48,269 nt of DNA from NCBI GenBank assembly GCA_007123775.1, contig SLGK01000229.1, positions 1 through 48,269 on the forward strand. Direction: 5' to 3'. This stretch comes from Anaerolineae bacterium (GTDB lineage: Bacteria; Chloroflexota; Anaerolineae; Promineifilales; Promineifilaceae). A program made the position numbers and the translations under genes. This document shows, piece by piece, positions 6,356 through 14,961 of the stretch; the first letter of the stretch is position 1, and every line of letters begins with the position of its first letter. The notes under the pieces were generated by a model. It did no database searches. It had not been told where the DNA came from and saw nothing but the letters and a program-made list of their open reading frames with translations.

Positions 6356-8653
6356 TTAGAAAAGCCCGCCACGCAGCCGCTCCATATCCGGCGGGCCGTC
6401 AGGCAAACCGCGCACCGAGATAACATTGGCCAGCGCCTGAATCTGGTGCAAAATACCCACCGCCTGGCGCGGCCGTTCTACTTCCAGGCACAAAATCACC
6501 AGTTTCTTGCCCGCATTCGTAGTCAGTGGCGTATGAATATAGGCAATGTTGATACGTTCCGCCTGCATCAGATCCGTAATCTCATACAACAGGCCGGGCC
6601 GATCATACACATCTATGGCCATCGTCAGGAGCCGGGCCTTGCGCGGCGTCGTTCTACCCCATTCAAGCTTGAGCAGCCGTCCCCACTGGCGGGCGCGGCG
6701 TGACGATTGCAGGGTGTGGCAACCTTTGCCATGCACCGTCACGGCCCCATCGGTTCGTAAATAGCCCATAATCGGCTCACGCGGCCGCGGCTGGCAAGTG
6801 CCACACAGTCTCAGCTTGTGGCCATTGGCGTTAGTGATGACAAACCGCTCCCCTTCTAACGAACGAACTTCCGTATCCAAATGGCGCTCCGGGCCTTGTT
6901 GCCAGATGTCTTGCAGCACCCGTGTGGAAACGGTTGTCGGCAGCAGTTCAGCGCGACCCAGCTCATAATATAACTCTTGCTCACTGCCATACTTGAAGGC
7001 TTCAGCAACGGCCGTATGTGGATAACCAGGCAGCCCCAGCATTTCCAGCTCAGAGGTCAGTAGCTGCTTACCCTGGTCGATGGCCTCTTGGCGCGAGAGG
7101 CGACGGAACCAGCGGCGGGCATGGGAATGGGCATAATTGGTCGTAATGTAGCCCAGGTCCCGATCCAGCCAGGCACGCTGGGGCTGAGCGGCCTGCTTTT
7201 TGATAATACGCACATGATCACCATCGCGTAACGGCCGATTTAACGGGTACGGCGTCTCATTCACCTGCGCTGCCAGACATTGATCACCCAGGCCAGTATG
7301 AATGCTGTAAGCGAAATCAAGGGCGGTTGCGCCCTGCCTCAGTTCCACCACCTCGCCCTGCGGCGTGTAAACACGGACCTGTTTACGCAAAACATCCATT
7401 GCGCCCTGTACGCCCAGGATAGGATTTTGTGGCTCTATGTTGATATTCTCATTGATATTCTCGAAGAAGGCTTCAATACGGTCAGCAATTCCCTTCGTCC
7501 AGAGCGGTGTCCCCGCATACAGCCAGCGCGTCAGCACACCAATCCGCGATACCTCGTCCATGGCCACGGTACGTAACCGCAGCTTGATACGCCGCCCTTC
7601 CGTGTGGAAAACCATCGTGTGCAGCGAGCGGTACAAGTTATCGCCCGGCACGGCAATATAATCATCAAAGCGGCCCGGAACTGGCTGCCACAACTGGTGT
7701 AAATGGCCCAAAGCCTCATAACAGGCTCGCCAATCATTGAGCAGCACCACCAGCCGCAGCGTCTCATCTACCTCTCGATGCGACACCCCTGCCTGAATCT
7801 GGTCCAGATACACCGTATAAATGTTTTCCGGATCGATTACTACGTTGCGTACGTCCAGACCAGCCTCAAGCAGACATTCAAATATCTGGCCGCTAACCAA
7901 CTCGAAGAAAGGCTGATGCTTCTGACGTATCTCGTCCAAACGCGCACTTACTATCTGGAACGTTTCAGGATACAACACCTCCAGCGACAGCGTTTCCATT
8001 TCGTTCTTCACGTTCCAGATGCCCAGGCGGTTGGCCAGTGGCGCATATACGGAAAGCGTCTCGTGTGCTTTCTGCTGCTGTTTGTCCAGTGGCATAGCCT
8101 GGATGGTCCGCATATTGTGCAGCCGGTCAAACAGTTTGATAATAACTGCCCGCACGTCGTCGGTCATGATTCCCAGCAGCTTATGGAGTGTGGCCTGCTG
8201 CAGTTCGTCGGGCGACATGCGGCGCCCTTTGGCCACGCCCAAAGACACATCCTTGAGTTTGGTGACACCATCGACCAACAACCTGACGTCAGCACCAAAT
8301 TGCGCTTCTATCTGGTCAAGCGAGACTTTTGTGTCTTCGGCCACGTCATGCAGCAAAGCGGCCACCAGCGCTGGCGCGTCCAGGTGATATTCTGCCAGAT
8401 AGTAAGCAACGGTGAGCGGATGGGTAAAAAAAAGCTCGCCGGATTTACGGCGTTGATCACCGTGTTCCCGACGAGCCAGGGCAAAAGCAGTCTCCACCAT
8501 TTCCCTATCTTTGAGGGAAAGATAGCTGTTGATGCGACAAAAGAATTGGGCGGCGTCTGCCAGCAGAGGGCGCGTGGTAGGCAGCACTTTAGAGGCACAA
8601 TTGCCTACTTGTGGTGCATATGTCATAACAGGGTCTTGTGTTTTTATAACCAT
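6356..8653 (-). CDS. long RelA/SpoT homologue, probably hydrolase-only
   Basis: 765 residues in the family order: HD hydrolase (about 60-195), synthetase (265-380), TGS (426-486), a Cys-containing region (CGTCQPRP, GKGCH) and ACT (685-760). The hydrolase residues are present: H78, H102-D103, E106-D107 and D176 in FDRLHNMRT. The synthetase domain is degenerate. The usual RPKHIYSI-type ATP motif reads DPENIYTV (274-281), the acidic metal site and the EVQIRT-type Glu are lost (KLRLRT), and the MH...HW segment reads MD...RW. It therefore probably degrades (p)ppGpp but does not make it. It is the last gene of the phospho-signalling run and has its own consensus leaderless promoter. Confidence 0.85.
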   Translation of the reverse strand: MVIKTQDPVMTYAPQVGNCASKVLPTTRPLLADAAQFFCRINSYLSLKDREMVETAFALARREHGDQRRKSGELFFTHPLTVAYYLAEYHLDAPALVAALLHDVAEDTKVSLDQIEAQFGADVRLLVDGVTKLKDVSLGVAKGRRMSPDELQQATLHKLLGIMTDDVRAVIIKLFDRLHNMRTIQAMPLDKQQQKAHETLSVYAPLANRLGIWNVKNEMETLSLEVLYPETFQIVSARLDEIRQKHQPFFELVSGQIFECLLEAGLDVRNVVIDPENIYTVYLDQIQAGVSHREVDETLRLVVLLNDWRACYEALGHLHQLWQPVPGRFDDYIAVPGDNLYRSLHTMVFHTEGRRIKLRLRTVAMDEVSRIGVLTRWLYAGTPLWTKGIADRIEAFFENINENINIEPQNPILGVQGAMDVLRKQVRVYTPQGEVVELRQGATALDFAYSIHTGLGDQCLAAQVNETPYPLNRPLRDGDHVRIIKKQAAQPQRAWLDRDLGYITTNYAHSHARRWFRRLSRQEAIDQGKQLLTSELEMLGLPGYPHTAVAEAFKYGSEQELYYELGRAELLPTTVSTRVLQDIWQQGPERHLDTEVRSLEGERFVITNANGHKLRLCGTCQPRPREPIMGYLRTDGAVTVHGKGCHTLQSSRRARQWGRLLKLEWGRTTPRKARLLTMAIDVYDRPGLLYEITDLMQAERINIAYIHTPLTTNAGKKLVILCLEVERPRQAVGILHQIQALANVISVRGLPDGPPDMERLRGGLF

Positions 8654-8659
8654 GCACCA

Positions 8660-8688
8660 ATGATAATCGTTTTAGACCCGGTTTTCAA
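8660..8688 (-). promoter_or_regulatory. promoter of the RelA/SpoT gene, leaderless
   Basis: TTGAAA (8683-8688), 17-base spacer, TATCAT (8660-8665), then 6 bases to the ATG at 8653, all on the minus strand. The -35 box overlaps the stop region of the response regulator gene, so the last operon gene can be transcribed on its own. Confidence 0.65.
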
Positions 8689-9419
8689 TCTTTATTTAAG
8701 TCCGTGAAGCGATAGCCAACACCCCGTTCGGTCAGTATATATTTGGGATTTGTCAGATCTTCCTCGATTTTCTTGCGTAGATAGTTAATGTAAAGGCGCA
8801 GATAATGGGTCTCTTCACGGTATTCGTACCCCCATACTTTCGCCAGCAGCGTTTCGTGTGGCACAACCCAACCGGCATTTTGAATGAGATGGTTGAGCAG
8901 TCGGTACTCGGTTGGCCGTAGATCAATACGTTCACCGTCAACAATCACCTGGTGGCGGTTGAAGTCAATGGAGAGGCGGTCATCAATTTCAAGAATTGTG
9001 CGGGGGGTGGGAGCTGGCCAGGCAGCGCGGCGCAAAACGGCCGTTACGCGGCTGCTCAATTCACGCGGGCTAAAAGGCTTGGTAATATAATCGTCGGCAC
9101 CTAGTTTAAGGCCCTGAATAATATCTTCCTCATCCCCTTTAACCGTTAGCAAGATAACCGGCACGGTCGAAATCTCTCGCAGCATACTGAGGGCTTCAAA
9201 GCCATCCATTTCTGGCATCATCACATCCATGATGACCAGATCGGGCGTATGCTGGCGTACTTCTTCCAATGCCTCTGCCCCGTTAGCAGCTTCAATGACC
9301 CGGTATCCCTCAAGCTCCATATTCATGCGAATGAAACGGCGCATACGCGCCTCATCATCCACAATCAAGATCACACGTGGGGCGTTATCTTGTAAAGATT
9401 TGGGTATTTTTTCTACCAT
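8685..9419 (-). CDS. OmpR/PhoB-type response regulator
   Basis: 244 residues. The receiver domain (15-130) has the acidic pair D21-D22, phospho-acceptor D65 in [13 protein letters not shown]92 and K114 in ITKPFSP. The C-terminal winged helix (145-240) has the OmpR pattern [20 protein letters not shown] and ends with [12 protein letters not shown]. It is a normal, complete DNA-binding regulator. No histidine kinase is in the window; instead it lies six bases downstream of the small unknown gene in a Ser/Thr kinase operon. It may answer to an orphan kinase elsewhere or to cross-talk from the Ser/Thr kinase. Confidence 0.93.
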   Translation of the reverse strand: MVEKIPKSLQDNAPRVILIVDDEARMRRFIRMNMELEGYRVIEAANGAEALEEVRQHTPDLVIMDVMMPEMDGFEALSMLREISTVPVILLTVKGDEEDIIQGLKLGADDYITKPFSPRELSSRVTAVLRRAAWPAPTPRTILEIDDRLSIDFNRHQVIVDGERIDLRPTEYRLLNHLIQNAGWVVPHETLLAKVWGYEYREETHYLRLYINYLRKKIEEDLTNPKYILTERGVGYRFTDLNKD

Positions 9420-9425
9420 AGCCGA

Positions 9426-9665
9426 TTACTCTCTCACGAAGCCTATTACATCATCCATCTCACCTGTTGGCAGCACCTGGATAAAGTTGATGCGATGCCA
9501 GGGCACAATAATCGTCATCACCTCATCATCAATATAATGGACATCAGTGCCATCGCGACGGCGCATATTGTGCATCACTACCACCTGGTCAGCCGCATCG
9601 GGCAGCTTTTCAACTTCACATAAAATTGGCTCTTCATTGACAATGTGTACAAGTATTGATTGCAT
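9426..9665 (-). CDS. small conserved-looking protein of unknown function
   Basis: 79 residues, acidic, with alternating hydrophobic strands (SILVHIVNEEPILCEVE, DQVVVMHNMRRRDG, EVMTIIVPWHRINFIQVLP). The compact beta-rich pattern ending in WHRINFIQV is reminiscent of small Sm-like barrels, but this is only an impression. GAGGA lies 7-8 bases before the ATG. It sits 11 bases after the FHA gene and 6 bases before the response regulator gene, so it is firmly part of the operon and may be an adaptor for one of them. Confidence 0.7.
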   Translation of the reverse strand: MQSILVHIVNEEPILCEVEKLPDAADQVVVMHNMRRRDGTDVHYIDDEVMTIIVPWHRINFIQVLPTGEMDDVIGFVRE

Positions 9666-9676
9666 TGTTATTATCC

Positions 9677-10198
9677 TCAGTCAAACAGAATGTGAACCAG
9701 CAAATTGCCAAATCGCACCTCATTACCACTCCTCAATAAGTAAGGGGTTTCTGGTTCTAATTGATAGTCGTTAAGCAGGGTGCCGTTGGTGCTGTTTAGA
9801 TCGCGCAGAACAACGCCCTCAGCGACCAACTGTATCACCGCATGGATACGCGAAACGCCTTCTGTCTCACCAGCGTCCCCTGTCAAATCAAGTTCAGGTT
9901 GCAGGGATGCTTTGGGATCAGCTCGACCAACGTATAGCTGTTCTTCAAGCGTTAGCTTGACCCGACGACGGCTTTGGGGAATGACGAAAACCATGCGCTT
10001 CTGCACGTTCTTAACGGGCCTGAGCGCTGTAGCCACCGGTGGTGGCAGAGTTGGTGAGGTGAACTCCTTGAAGGGAAAGACTGTGGTGAGGCTGGCAGCC
10101 GTTGCCAGCGAATCGGTCGCTGACAGGCCAGCACCACACTCTGTGCAAAACAGACTACCTTCCAACTGCGGCAAATTACATTCAAGACAAATCTTCAT
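9677..10198 (-). CDS. zinc-ribbon plus FHA domain protein
   Basis: 173 residues. An N-terminal zinc ribbon uses C4, C7, C18 and C21 (CLEC...CTEC). After a Thr/Pro-rich linker, an FHA domain (about 80-170) carries YVGRAD, the SRIHA motif and LNSTNGTLLND, the conserved phosphothreonine-binding features. FHA proteins read phosphothreonine made by Hanks-type kinases, and the kinase is in the same operon. The start overlaps the end of the vWA gene by 17 bases, implying coupled translation. Confidence 0.93.
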   Translation of the reverse strand: MKICLECNLPQLEGSLFCTECGAGLSATDSLATAASLTTVFPFKEFTSPTLPPPVATALRPVKNVQKRMVFVIPQSRRRVKLTLEEQLYVGRADPKASLQPELDLTGDAGETEGVSRIHAVIQLVAEGVVLRDLNSTNGTLLNDYQLEPETPYLLRSGNEVRFGNLLVHILFD

Positions 10199-11660
10199 CT
10201 AAATCCAGTCTCAAAGTCTTATCAATCAAGGCTCTAGTGCCGTACTTAATTGCTTTGCGCCCTTCAATGGAAATCGTTCCCATCCGCTGCAGATGATCGG
10301 CCTCCATCTGTGCCTGATGGGCCAGGTTCGTTTCACCCGATTCAAGCAGGCGGGTCGTCAGATAGCGCATTCGGCGCGTCGCCTGATTCAAATTACCCGC
10401 CTGCACGTCAGCCCAGGCCTTTTCGTTCATACGATAGAGAGTCATGATCCGTACCGCTTTGGTGAGCAACGGCGACGGTGTTTTTGGCTGTGCTGGCTCA
10501 GAGAGGACCAGGAACTGAGCAGCAGTCTGATACTTCTTCTCCAGATTGGTGCCGGCCGCGCCTGGCAAATCGGCTATCAGGTTGATCGGCAGCCTTATAC
10601 GCGCCTCACGCGGCTGTGGTGCAATCCGTATTTCTAACAGAAACGAAAGTGGAGCACGGCCTTCCAGATCACCTAACTTGATCTGTGAGCCACCCAACTC
10701 TAGCGGTTGGGTAAAGGGAGCAACTTTGAAGCCGTAAGAGACAGTAGCGGCACTCGAAGCCTGGTTGATCAAGCGCACATTTTTAGCATGAACGGTTCCC
10801 AATCCCTGAATCCGTTCTTGCAACTGCTGCAGCACCTGCTCTGGCGTTTCAATAAAATCGGAACGGCCGCCTGAGGCAGATACCAGAGCATCTAGAAAAT
10901 TATCGTTCCATTCAGTGCCAATGCCAAACGCACTGATACCAATTCCTTTGGCGGCCATCGTTTGAGCCAGCTTCAGGCACTTTTCCTCATCCCCATAGGT
11001 ATGACCATCGGTAAGTAAAATGAGATGATTATTGTAGTGGCCCAGAGAGACGGTTGATAGCTCTTGGTTGCCGGCCATCATTCCCTGGTGAATTTCAGTG
11101 CTGCCTGATGCGCTAATTGTGTCGATACGGCTACGCAACAGCCGAATATTGCTGTTATCGGTAGCAGCGGCAACAATCTCGGCTCGATCACTAAAACTGA
11201 CCAGCGAAACCACGTCTTCGGGCGTTAGTTTTTCCACAAGGAGGGTGACAGCTTCCTTTACGCGGTCTAAACGCTCACCTCGCATTGAGGTGCTGCGATC
11301 TATCACAAAGCATAAGTTAAGAGGCCGCTGGTTTTGTTGATCCGCCTGCTGCCGGTCGGCCATGACTTTAACCAGGGCATATACTATCTGCTCCTGTTCA
11401 GAGATAGCGAGCGTGTCGCGACTTACGTCCAGGCTAATTTGAAGGTCGGATTGCTGGGCTTCGTTCAGCAGCTCATCATAAACAGCCCGCCGGTCAGCGT
11501 CGCTGAGAACCTCGTAGGCCGTCTCGATAAGCTGCCGGTCAGATTTTGAGCCGTCAGCAACCGCTTCTTTGGCCTGCCGGTAAGCAATCTGAATAGCTTC
11601 TAACGAAGCCTGGTTCGGCACACCTAAGATGCGGTAGTAGTCAGGTTGCTTGTGGCTCAT
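10182..11660 (-). CDS. J-domain-like plus von Willebrand factor A protein
   Basis: 492 residues. Residues 6-65 resemble a DnaJ domain (DYYRILGV, AYEVLSDADRRAVYDELL), but the HPD tripeptide needed to stimulate Hsp70 is missing (the loop reads KEAVADGSKS). A vWA domain follows (about 112-290) with an intact MIDAS motif DRSTS (121-125), LVSFSDRAE and LLTDGHTYGDE. The remainder is a beta-rich region and a helical C-terminus. There is no signal peptide. It probably binds a metal-dependent partner in the kinase pathway; loss of HPD suggests the J-like part is a docking module. Confidence 0.9.
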   Translation of the reverse strand: MSHKQPDYYRILGVPNQASLEAIQIAYRQAKEAVADGSKSDRQLIETAYEVLSDADRRAVYDELLNEAQQSDLQISLDVSRDTLAISEQEQIVYALVKVMADRQQADQQNQRPLNLCFVIDRSTSMRGERLDRVKEAVTLLVEKLTPEDVVSLVSFSDRAEIVAAATDNSNIRLLRSRIDTISASGSTEIHQGMMAGNQELSTVSLGHYNNHLILLTDGHTYGDEEKCLKLAQTMAAKGIGISAFGIGTEWNDNFLDALVSASGGRSDFIETPEQVLQQLQERIQGLGTVHAKNVRLINQASSAATVSYGFKVAPFTQPLELGGSQIKLGDLEGRAPLSFLLEIRIAPQPREARIRLPINLIADLPGAAGTNLEKKYQTAAQFLVLSEPAQPKTPSPLLTKAVRIMTLYRMNEKAWADVQAGNLNQATRRMRYLTTRLLESGETNLAHQAQMEADHLQRMGTISIEGRKAIKYGTRALIDKTLRLDLDEDLS

Positions 11661-11686
11661 GGCTCAGACCAGTTATAGTAGTCCAG

Positions 11687-12679
11687 CTAGAATTGGAAAT
11701 CAGCGATTATCAGAGAAATGTTATCGTGCCCGCCAGCATTCATAGCGGCTTCGAAGAGGGCATCGGCCGTTTCGGTTACCGATTTTCCTTGCCGCAGGAT
11801 TGTCTCAATGGCACCATCTGAAATCATACCAGATAAACCGTCACTGCACATAAGTAAACGACCCTGGGTTGGCAAGCGCAGCGTGTAGCTATCTATCTCC
11901 AGTTCTTCCCCCTGGCCAACGGCTCGCAGCAGCATGTGGCGTATATTGTAAAAAGCTTCGTCTTCGGGCGACAGTTGACCAATATCTTGCAGGCGACGAG
12001 CCAACGAATGATCATCCGTGATCTGTTCCAGGCGGTCTTCACGTAACAGATAGGCGCGGCTGTCACCTACGTGGGCCACAAACAGTCGTTGGCCAATAAC
12101 CAGGCATATTGTCAGTGTCGTGCCCCCGTCTATCTCAGGGTCGGGATTAAAAATAGCAGCATTGGCTTCTTCAACCGCCTGGGTCAACACTTCTTGTACC
12201 GGGATTTGGAGCGGGCTGTCAATTGTTTGCAGCATGGGTAGATAGAGTTCGTTCAGAATGTGGCGAGCTGCTACGCGAATCGCCAGATTACTGGCTTCAT
12301 GGCCGTTAACATGGCCACCCATACCATCGGCCACCATGTAAAGACCAAAGGGCAGTTGTTGGAAATGACCTGCCACCTGTGCATTAAGCACCATACAGGC
12401 ATCTTCGTTGCGCTCTCGTATGGCCCCCACATGGCAGAGATGGGTGGCCTGTAGGCCAGGTGTAGCTGGCAGAGCAAGCTCATGGGTCTTTTGGCTGAGA
12501 ATGCCGGTGTCGCGGGGCGACTGCTCAACTACCTGCTTTTCACGCACCATTGTCAGAGGGGACGTATCGGGTGTATCGGCCGTATCAACGGCCGATTCCT
12601 CCACTGCCTCAGCATCATTTGACGTGTCTGCTTTTTCATTCATTTCTTCTGGATCGGTTAGGGAAGAGAAGTTGCTCAT
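11687..12679 (-). CDS. PP2C-family Ser/Thr protein phosphatase
   Basis: 330 residues. A disordered acidic N-terminus of about 75 residues precedes the PPM domain, with RERNEDA, the metal-binding YMVADGMGGHVNG, DGGTTLTICLV, VAHVGDSRAYLL, DDHSLARRL, LLMCSDGLSG and GGHDNISLII. All Asp residues for the Mn/Mg centre are present. It should reverse phosphorylation by the kinase encoded 17 bases upstream. A GGA-type Shine-Dalgarno sequence lies before the ATG. Confidence 0.95.
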   Translation of the reverse strand: MSNFSSLTDPEEMNEKADTSNDAEAVEESAVDTADTPDTSPLTMVREKQVVEQSPRDTGILSQKTHELALPATPGLQATHLCHVGAIRERNEDACMVLNAQVAGHFQQLPFGLYMVADGMGGHVNGHEASNLAIRVAARHILNELYLPMLQTIDSPLQIPVQEVLTQAVEEANAAIFNPDPEIDGGTTLTICLVIGQRLFVAHVGDSRAYLLREDRLEQITDDHSLARRLQDIGQLSPEDEAFYNIRHMLLRAVGQGEELEIDSYTLRLPTQGRLLMCSDGLSGMISDGAIETILRQGKSVTETADALFEAAMNAGGHDNISLIIADFQF

Positions 12680-12696
12680 ATGATTATCCTGGCTGC

Positions 12697-14646
12697 TTAA
12701 GCCGGCAGGGCGTACAGATAATGGTCAGTAGAACCGACATAAACAACACCATCGGCAATGGTGGGGGAGGATATAACGGGACCTTCGGTCTTGAATCGCC
12801 AGCGAACCTCGCCCTTTTTGGTAGTCAGGCTGTAGATGACACCGTCCGTAGCCCCAAAATAGACGGCATCTTTCCAGATAGTCGGCGACGATGAAACCTG
12901 GCTACCCACCTCAAAAGACCATAACTGCCGGCCTGAATCCATGTCAATGGCGTAAAGATTGCCGTCGGCCGAACCGACAAAAACCACGCCATCATGAATC
13001 GTCGGGGAGGAAATAACGGCGCGTCGGGTGGGGAAACGCCAGATGGCCCAGCCCGTGCCCGCATCCAGCGCGTATACGGTGTTGTCCAGAGACCCCACGA
13101 CCAACATCTCGTCTACAACGATGGGGGAGGATGTTACCGCGCGTTTGGCCTGGAACTGCCATTTGATTTTGCCCGTTGTGATTTCCAGACAGTAAACGTA
13201 CCCTCCCTCTGTGCCAAAAAAGACGCGGTTTTCATCAACAAACGGGGAGGAACGAACGGCCGTATAGACATGTGTTTTCCAGGCCAACCGGCCATGCGTG
13301 GCATGGACCGCATAAAAATGATTGTCATCAGAGCCAAAAAAAACGTGGTCAAAATAGGCGCTGGGTGAGGAGTAAATGGCACCATTTGTCTCGAATCGCC
13401 AGCTTAGACGGCCGTTGCGGGTGTTAATTGCATACAGGTGTTTATCCGAAGAGCCAACGTATACCCGGTCGCCATAAATACAGGGGGATGAACCAACACC
13501 GTCCGAGGTGGGGAACTTCCATAAAAACTCGCCGTTTTCACGAGAGAGGGCGTAAAGGTTGTTGTCGTAGACACCAACGTACACCTGAGCGCCATTGACA
13601 ACCGCATTTGACCTTATTTCGTCCTCGCATTTGAATGACCACAACGGTTTTACCGCCTCACCTGAGCGAGATTTGGGTTCAACGGCCGTTTTGTTGACAT
13701 CTGCTTTAGTACCAACAGCCGTGCCTTCGCTTGGAAACAACAGGTCCCCTTGAAGCTGAGACGAGCCTTTTGTTTCTGAGGTAAGGAGCAACAGCGCCTC
13801 TTTCAAAGCCAGGGCATCAGCAAAACGCTCTTTGGGATCATAAGCCAGACAGCGCATAACAATTGCCTCGAATGCCGGTGACACATTGGAGTTTGCTTTA
13901 CGAATCGGCCGTTCGGCAAAGGTGAAAGGTGGCTCGAGCCGAGGGTCCTGGCGCGTCAATAAGTGATGAAGGGTAGCTCCCAGGGCGTAAACATCGCCGG
14001 CCGGCGTCGCTTCACCCCGATACTGCTCTGGCGGTGAATAGCCTTCCGTACCAATCATGGTACCTTTGTTACCAGCTTCAAAATTCTTGGCAATGCCAAA
14101 GTCAATCAGCCGAATTCGATTAAACTGGTCCAGCATAATGTTAGATGGCTTCATGTCACGGAACACAATTGGCTGCGGTTTTTGCGTGTGCAGATAACCC
14201 AACGCATCACAAAGCTGAAGGGACCAACCGATAGCATCCGCCTGAGTAACCAATTCATCTTGCTCTTCCAGCCAATTCTGCAAGTCCTTGCCTCGAATTA
14301 ACTCCAGAACCAGATAGCTGCGGTTGCCCTCGGTAAAATAGTCAGACACATCAGGAATGGCCGGATGGTTGAGCATGGCCAGCATACTGGCCTCTCGCTC
14401 GAACGACTTTATCGTCAGTTGGCGCAGTTGCGGGTCGTTGGTGGCGATAATCATTTCCTTAATAGCACACAGCTTGGTCACGGCCGGAAAGCGCATGTCG
14501 CGTGCCTGGTAGACCGAGCTGAAGCCACCAACGCCCAGCGTGCCTACGATGCGGTAGCGATTTTGTAGCATGTCGCCAGGCTGCAAATCACCGCGTTGCT
14601 TCTTCTGATTCTGTTTTCGCAAAAGCTGTCTGGTTGTGCGCCCCAT
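12697..14646 (-). CDS. Hanks-type Ser/Thr kinase with C-terminal PQQ propeller
   Basis: 649 residues. The kinase domain (about 30-290) has the Gly loop GVGGFSSVY, K63 in AIKEM, E84, the catalytic loop FRDMKPSN (Phe in place of the usual His; D164, N169), DFG at 182-184 and GTEGYSPPEQY. After a linker of about 50 residues come eight repeats of roughly 40 residues of the WxF...SSPT...VYVGS.D..LYAL type (about 340-649), enough for a full PQQ/BamB-like eight-bladed propeller. No membrane span separates them, so the sensor propeller is predicted to be cytosolic, unlike most kinases with extracellular sensors. It is the first gene of the run. Confidence 0.95.
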   Translation of the reverse strand: MGRTTRQLLRKQNQKKQRGDLQPGDMLQNRYRIVGTLGVGGFSSVYQARDMRFPAVTKLCAIKEMIIATNDPQLRQLTIKSFEREASMLAMLNHPAIPDVSDYFTEGNRSYLVLELIRGKDLQNWLEEQDELVTQADAIGWSLQLCDALGYLHTQKPQPIVFRDMKPSNIMLDQFNRIRLIDFGIAKNFEAGNKGTMIGTEGYSPPEQYRGEATPAGDVYALGATLHHLLTRQDPRLEPPFTFAERPIRKANSNVSPAFEAIVMRCLAYDPKERFADALALKEALLLLTSETKGSSQLQGDLLFPSEGTAVGTKADVNKTAVEPKSRSGEAVKPLWSFKCEDEIRSNAVVNGAQVYVGVYDNNLYALSRENGEFLWKFPTSDGVGSSPCIYGDRVYVGSSDKHLYAINTRNGRLSWRFETNGAIYSSPSAYFDHVFFGSDDNHFYAVHATHGRLAWKTHVYTAVRSSPFVDENRVFFGTEGGYVYCLEITTGKIKWQFQAKRAVTSSPIVVDEMLVVGSLDNTVYALDAGTGWAIWRFPTRRAVISSPTIHDGVVFVGSADGNLYAIDMDSGRQLWSFEVGSQVSSSPTIWKDAVYFGATDGVIYSLTTKKGEVRWRFKTEGPVISSPTIADGVVYVGSTDHYLYALPA

Positions 14647-14755
14647 GGTCGTTGCTGTGCCCTTATAATTTCGGAATAGTATGAATAAGTTTTATATTGG
14701 TCGCCAGTCGCTGTGTGTCATCTGGCATGTGATACCAGTTGCGGACAATAAGCTG

Positions 14756-14797
14756 TGGGCAATAAATAGTGGGCAATAAATTGTAAACAGTAAATTG
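14756..14797 (+). repeat. six tandem heptamers
   Basis: The heptamers are TGGGCAA, TAAATAG, TGGGCAA, TAAATTG, TAAACAG and TAAATTG, directly in tandem in the divergent spacer. Confidence 0.7.
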
Positions 14798-14922
14798 ACG
14801 ATCTTGTACACCTGATGCCCACCGTATCCTTGTGCCAAGAAATAGTTGCCTTTTAATTATAAGTTGAGTAGCTAAATAATCAAACTACAGCCTTTTTGTT
14901 TCTTAAAACAACCCTAACTTGC

Positions 14923-14952
14923 TTGACGCTGAATGGTCAATAGTCATATAGT
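14923..14952 (+). promoter_or_regulatory. promoter of the membrane TPR gene
   Basis: TTGACG (14923-14928), 18-base spacer, TATAGT (14947-14952), then 9 bases to the ATG at 14962. There is no Shine-Dalgarno sequence, so the transcript is leaderless or nearly so. Confidence 0.6.
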
Positions 14953-14961
14953 CGGGGTCTT

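Larger units (their letters stand above)
14647..14961. other. divergent intergenic region, kinase operon / TPR gene
   Basis: This 315-base AT-rich spacer carries the promoters of the kinase operon (a TATAAG box about 15 bases before the ATG on the minus strand is a candidate) and of the TPR gene. It also holds a heptamer repeat array. No gene is seen. Confidence 0.6.

Noticed and set aside
7703-8707. A 334-codon plus-strand frame antisense to the RelA/SpoT gene
   Set aside because: It mirrors the codons of a clear conserved gene, shows no domain and has no ribosome site.
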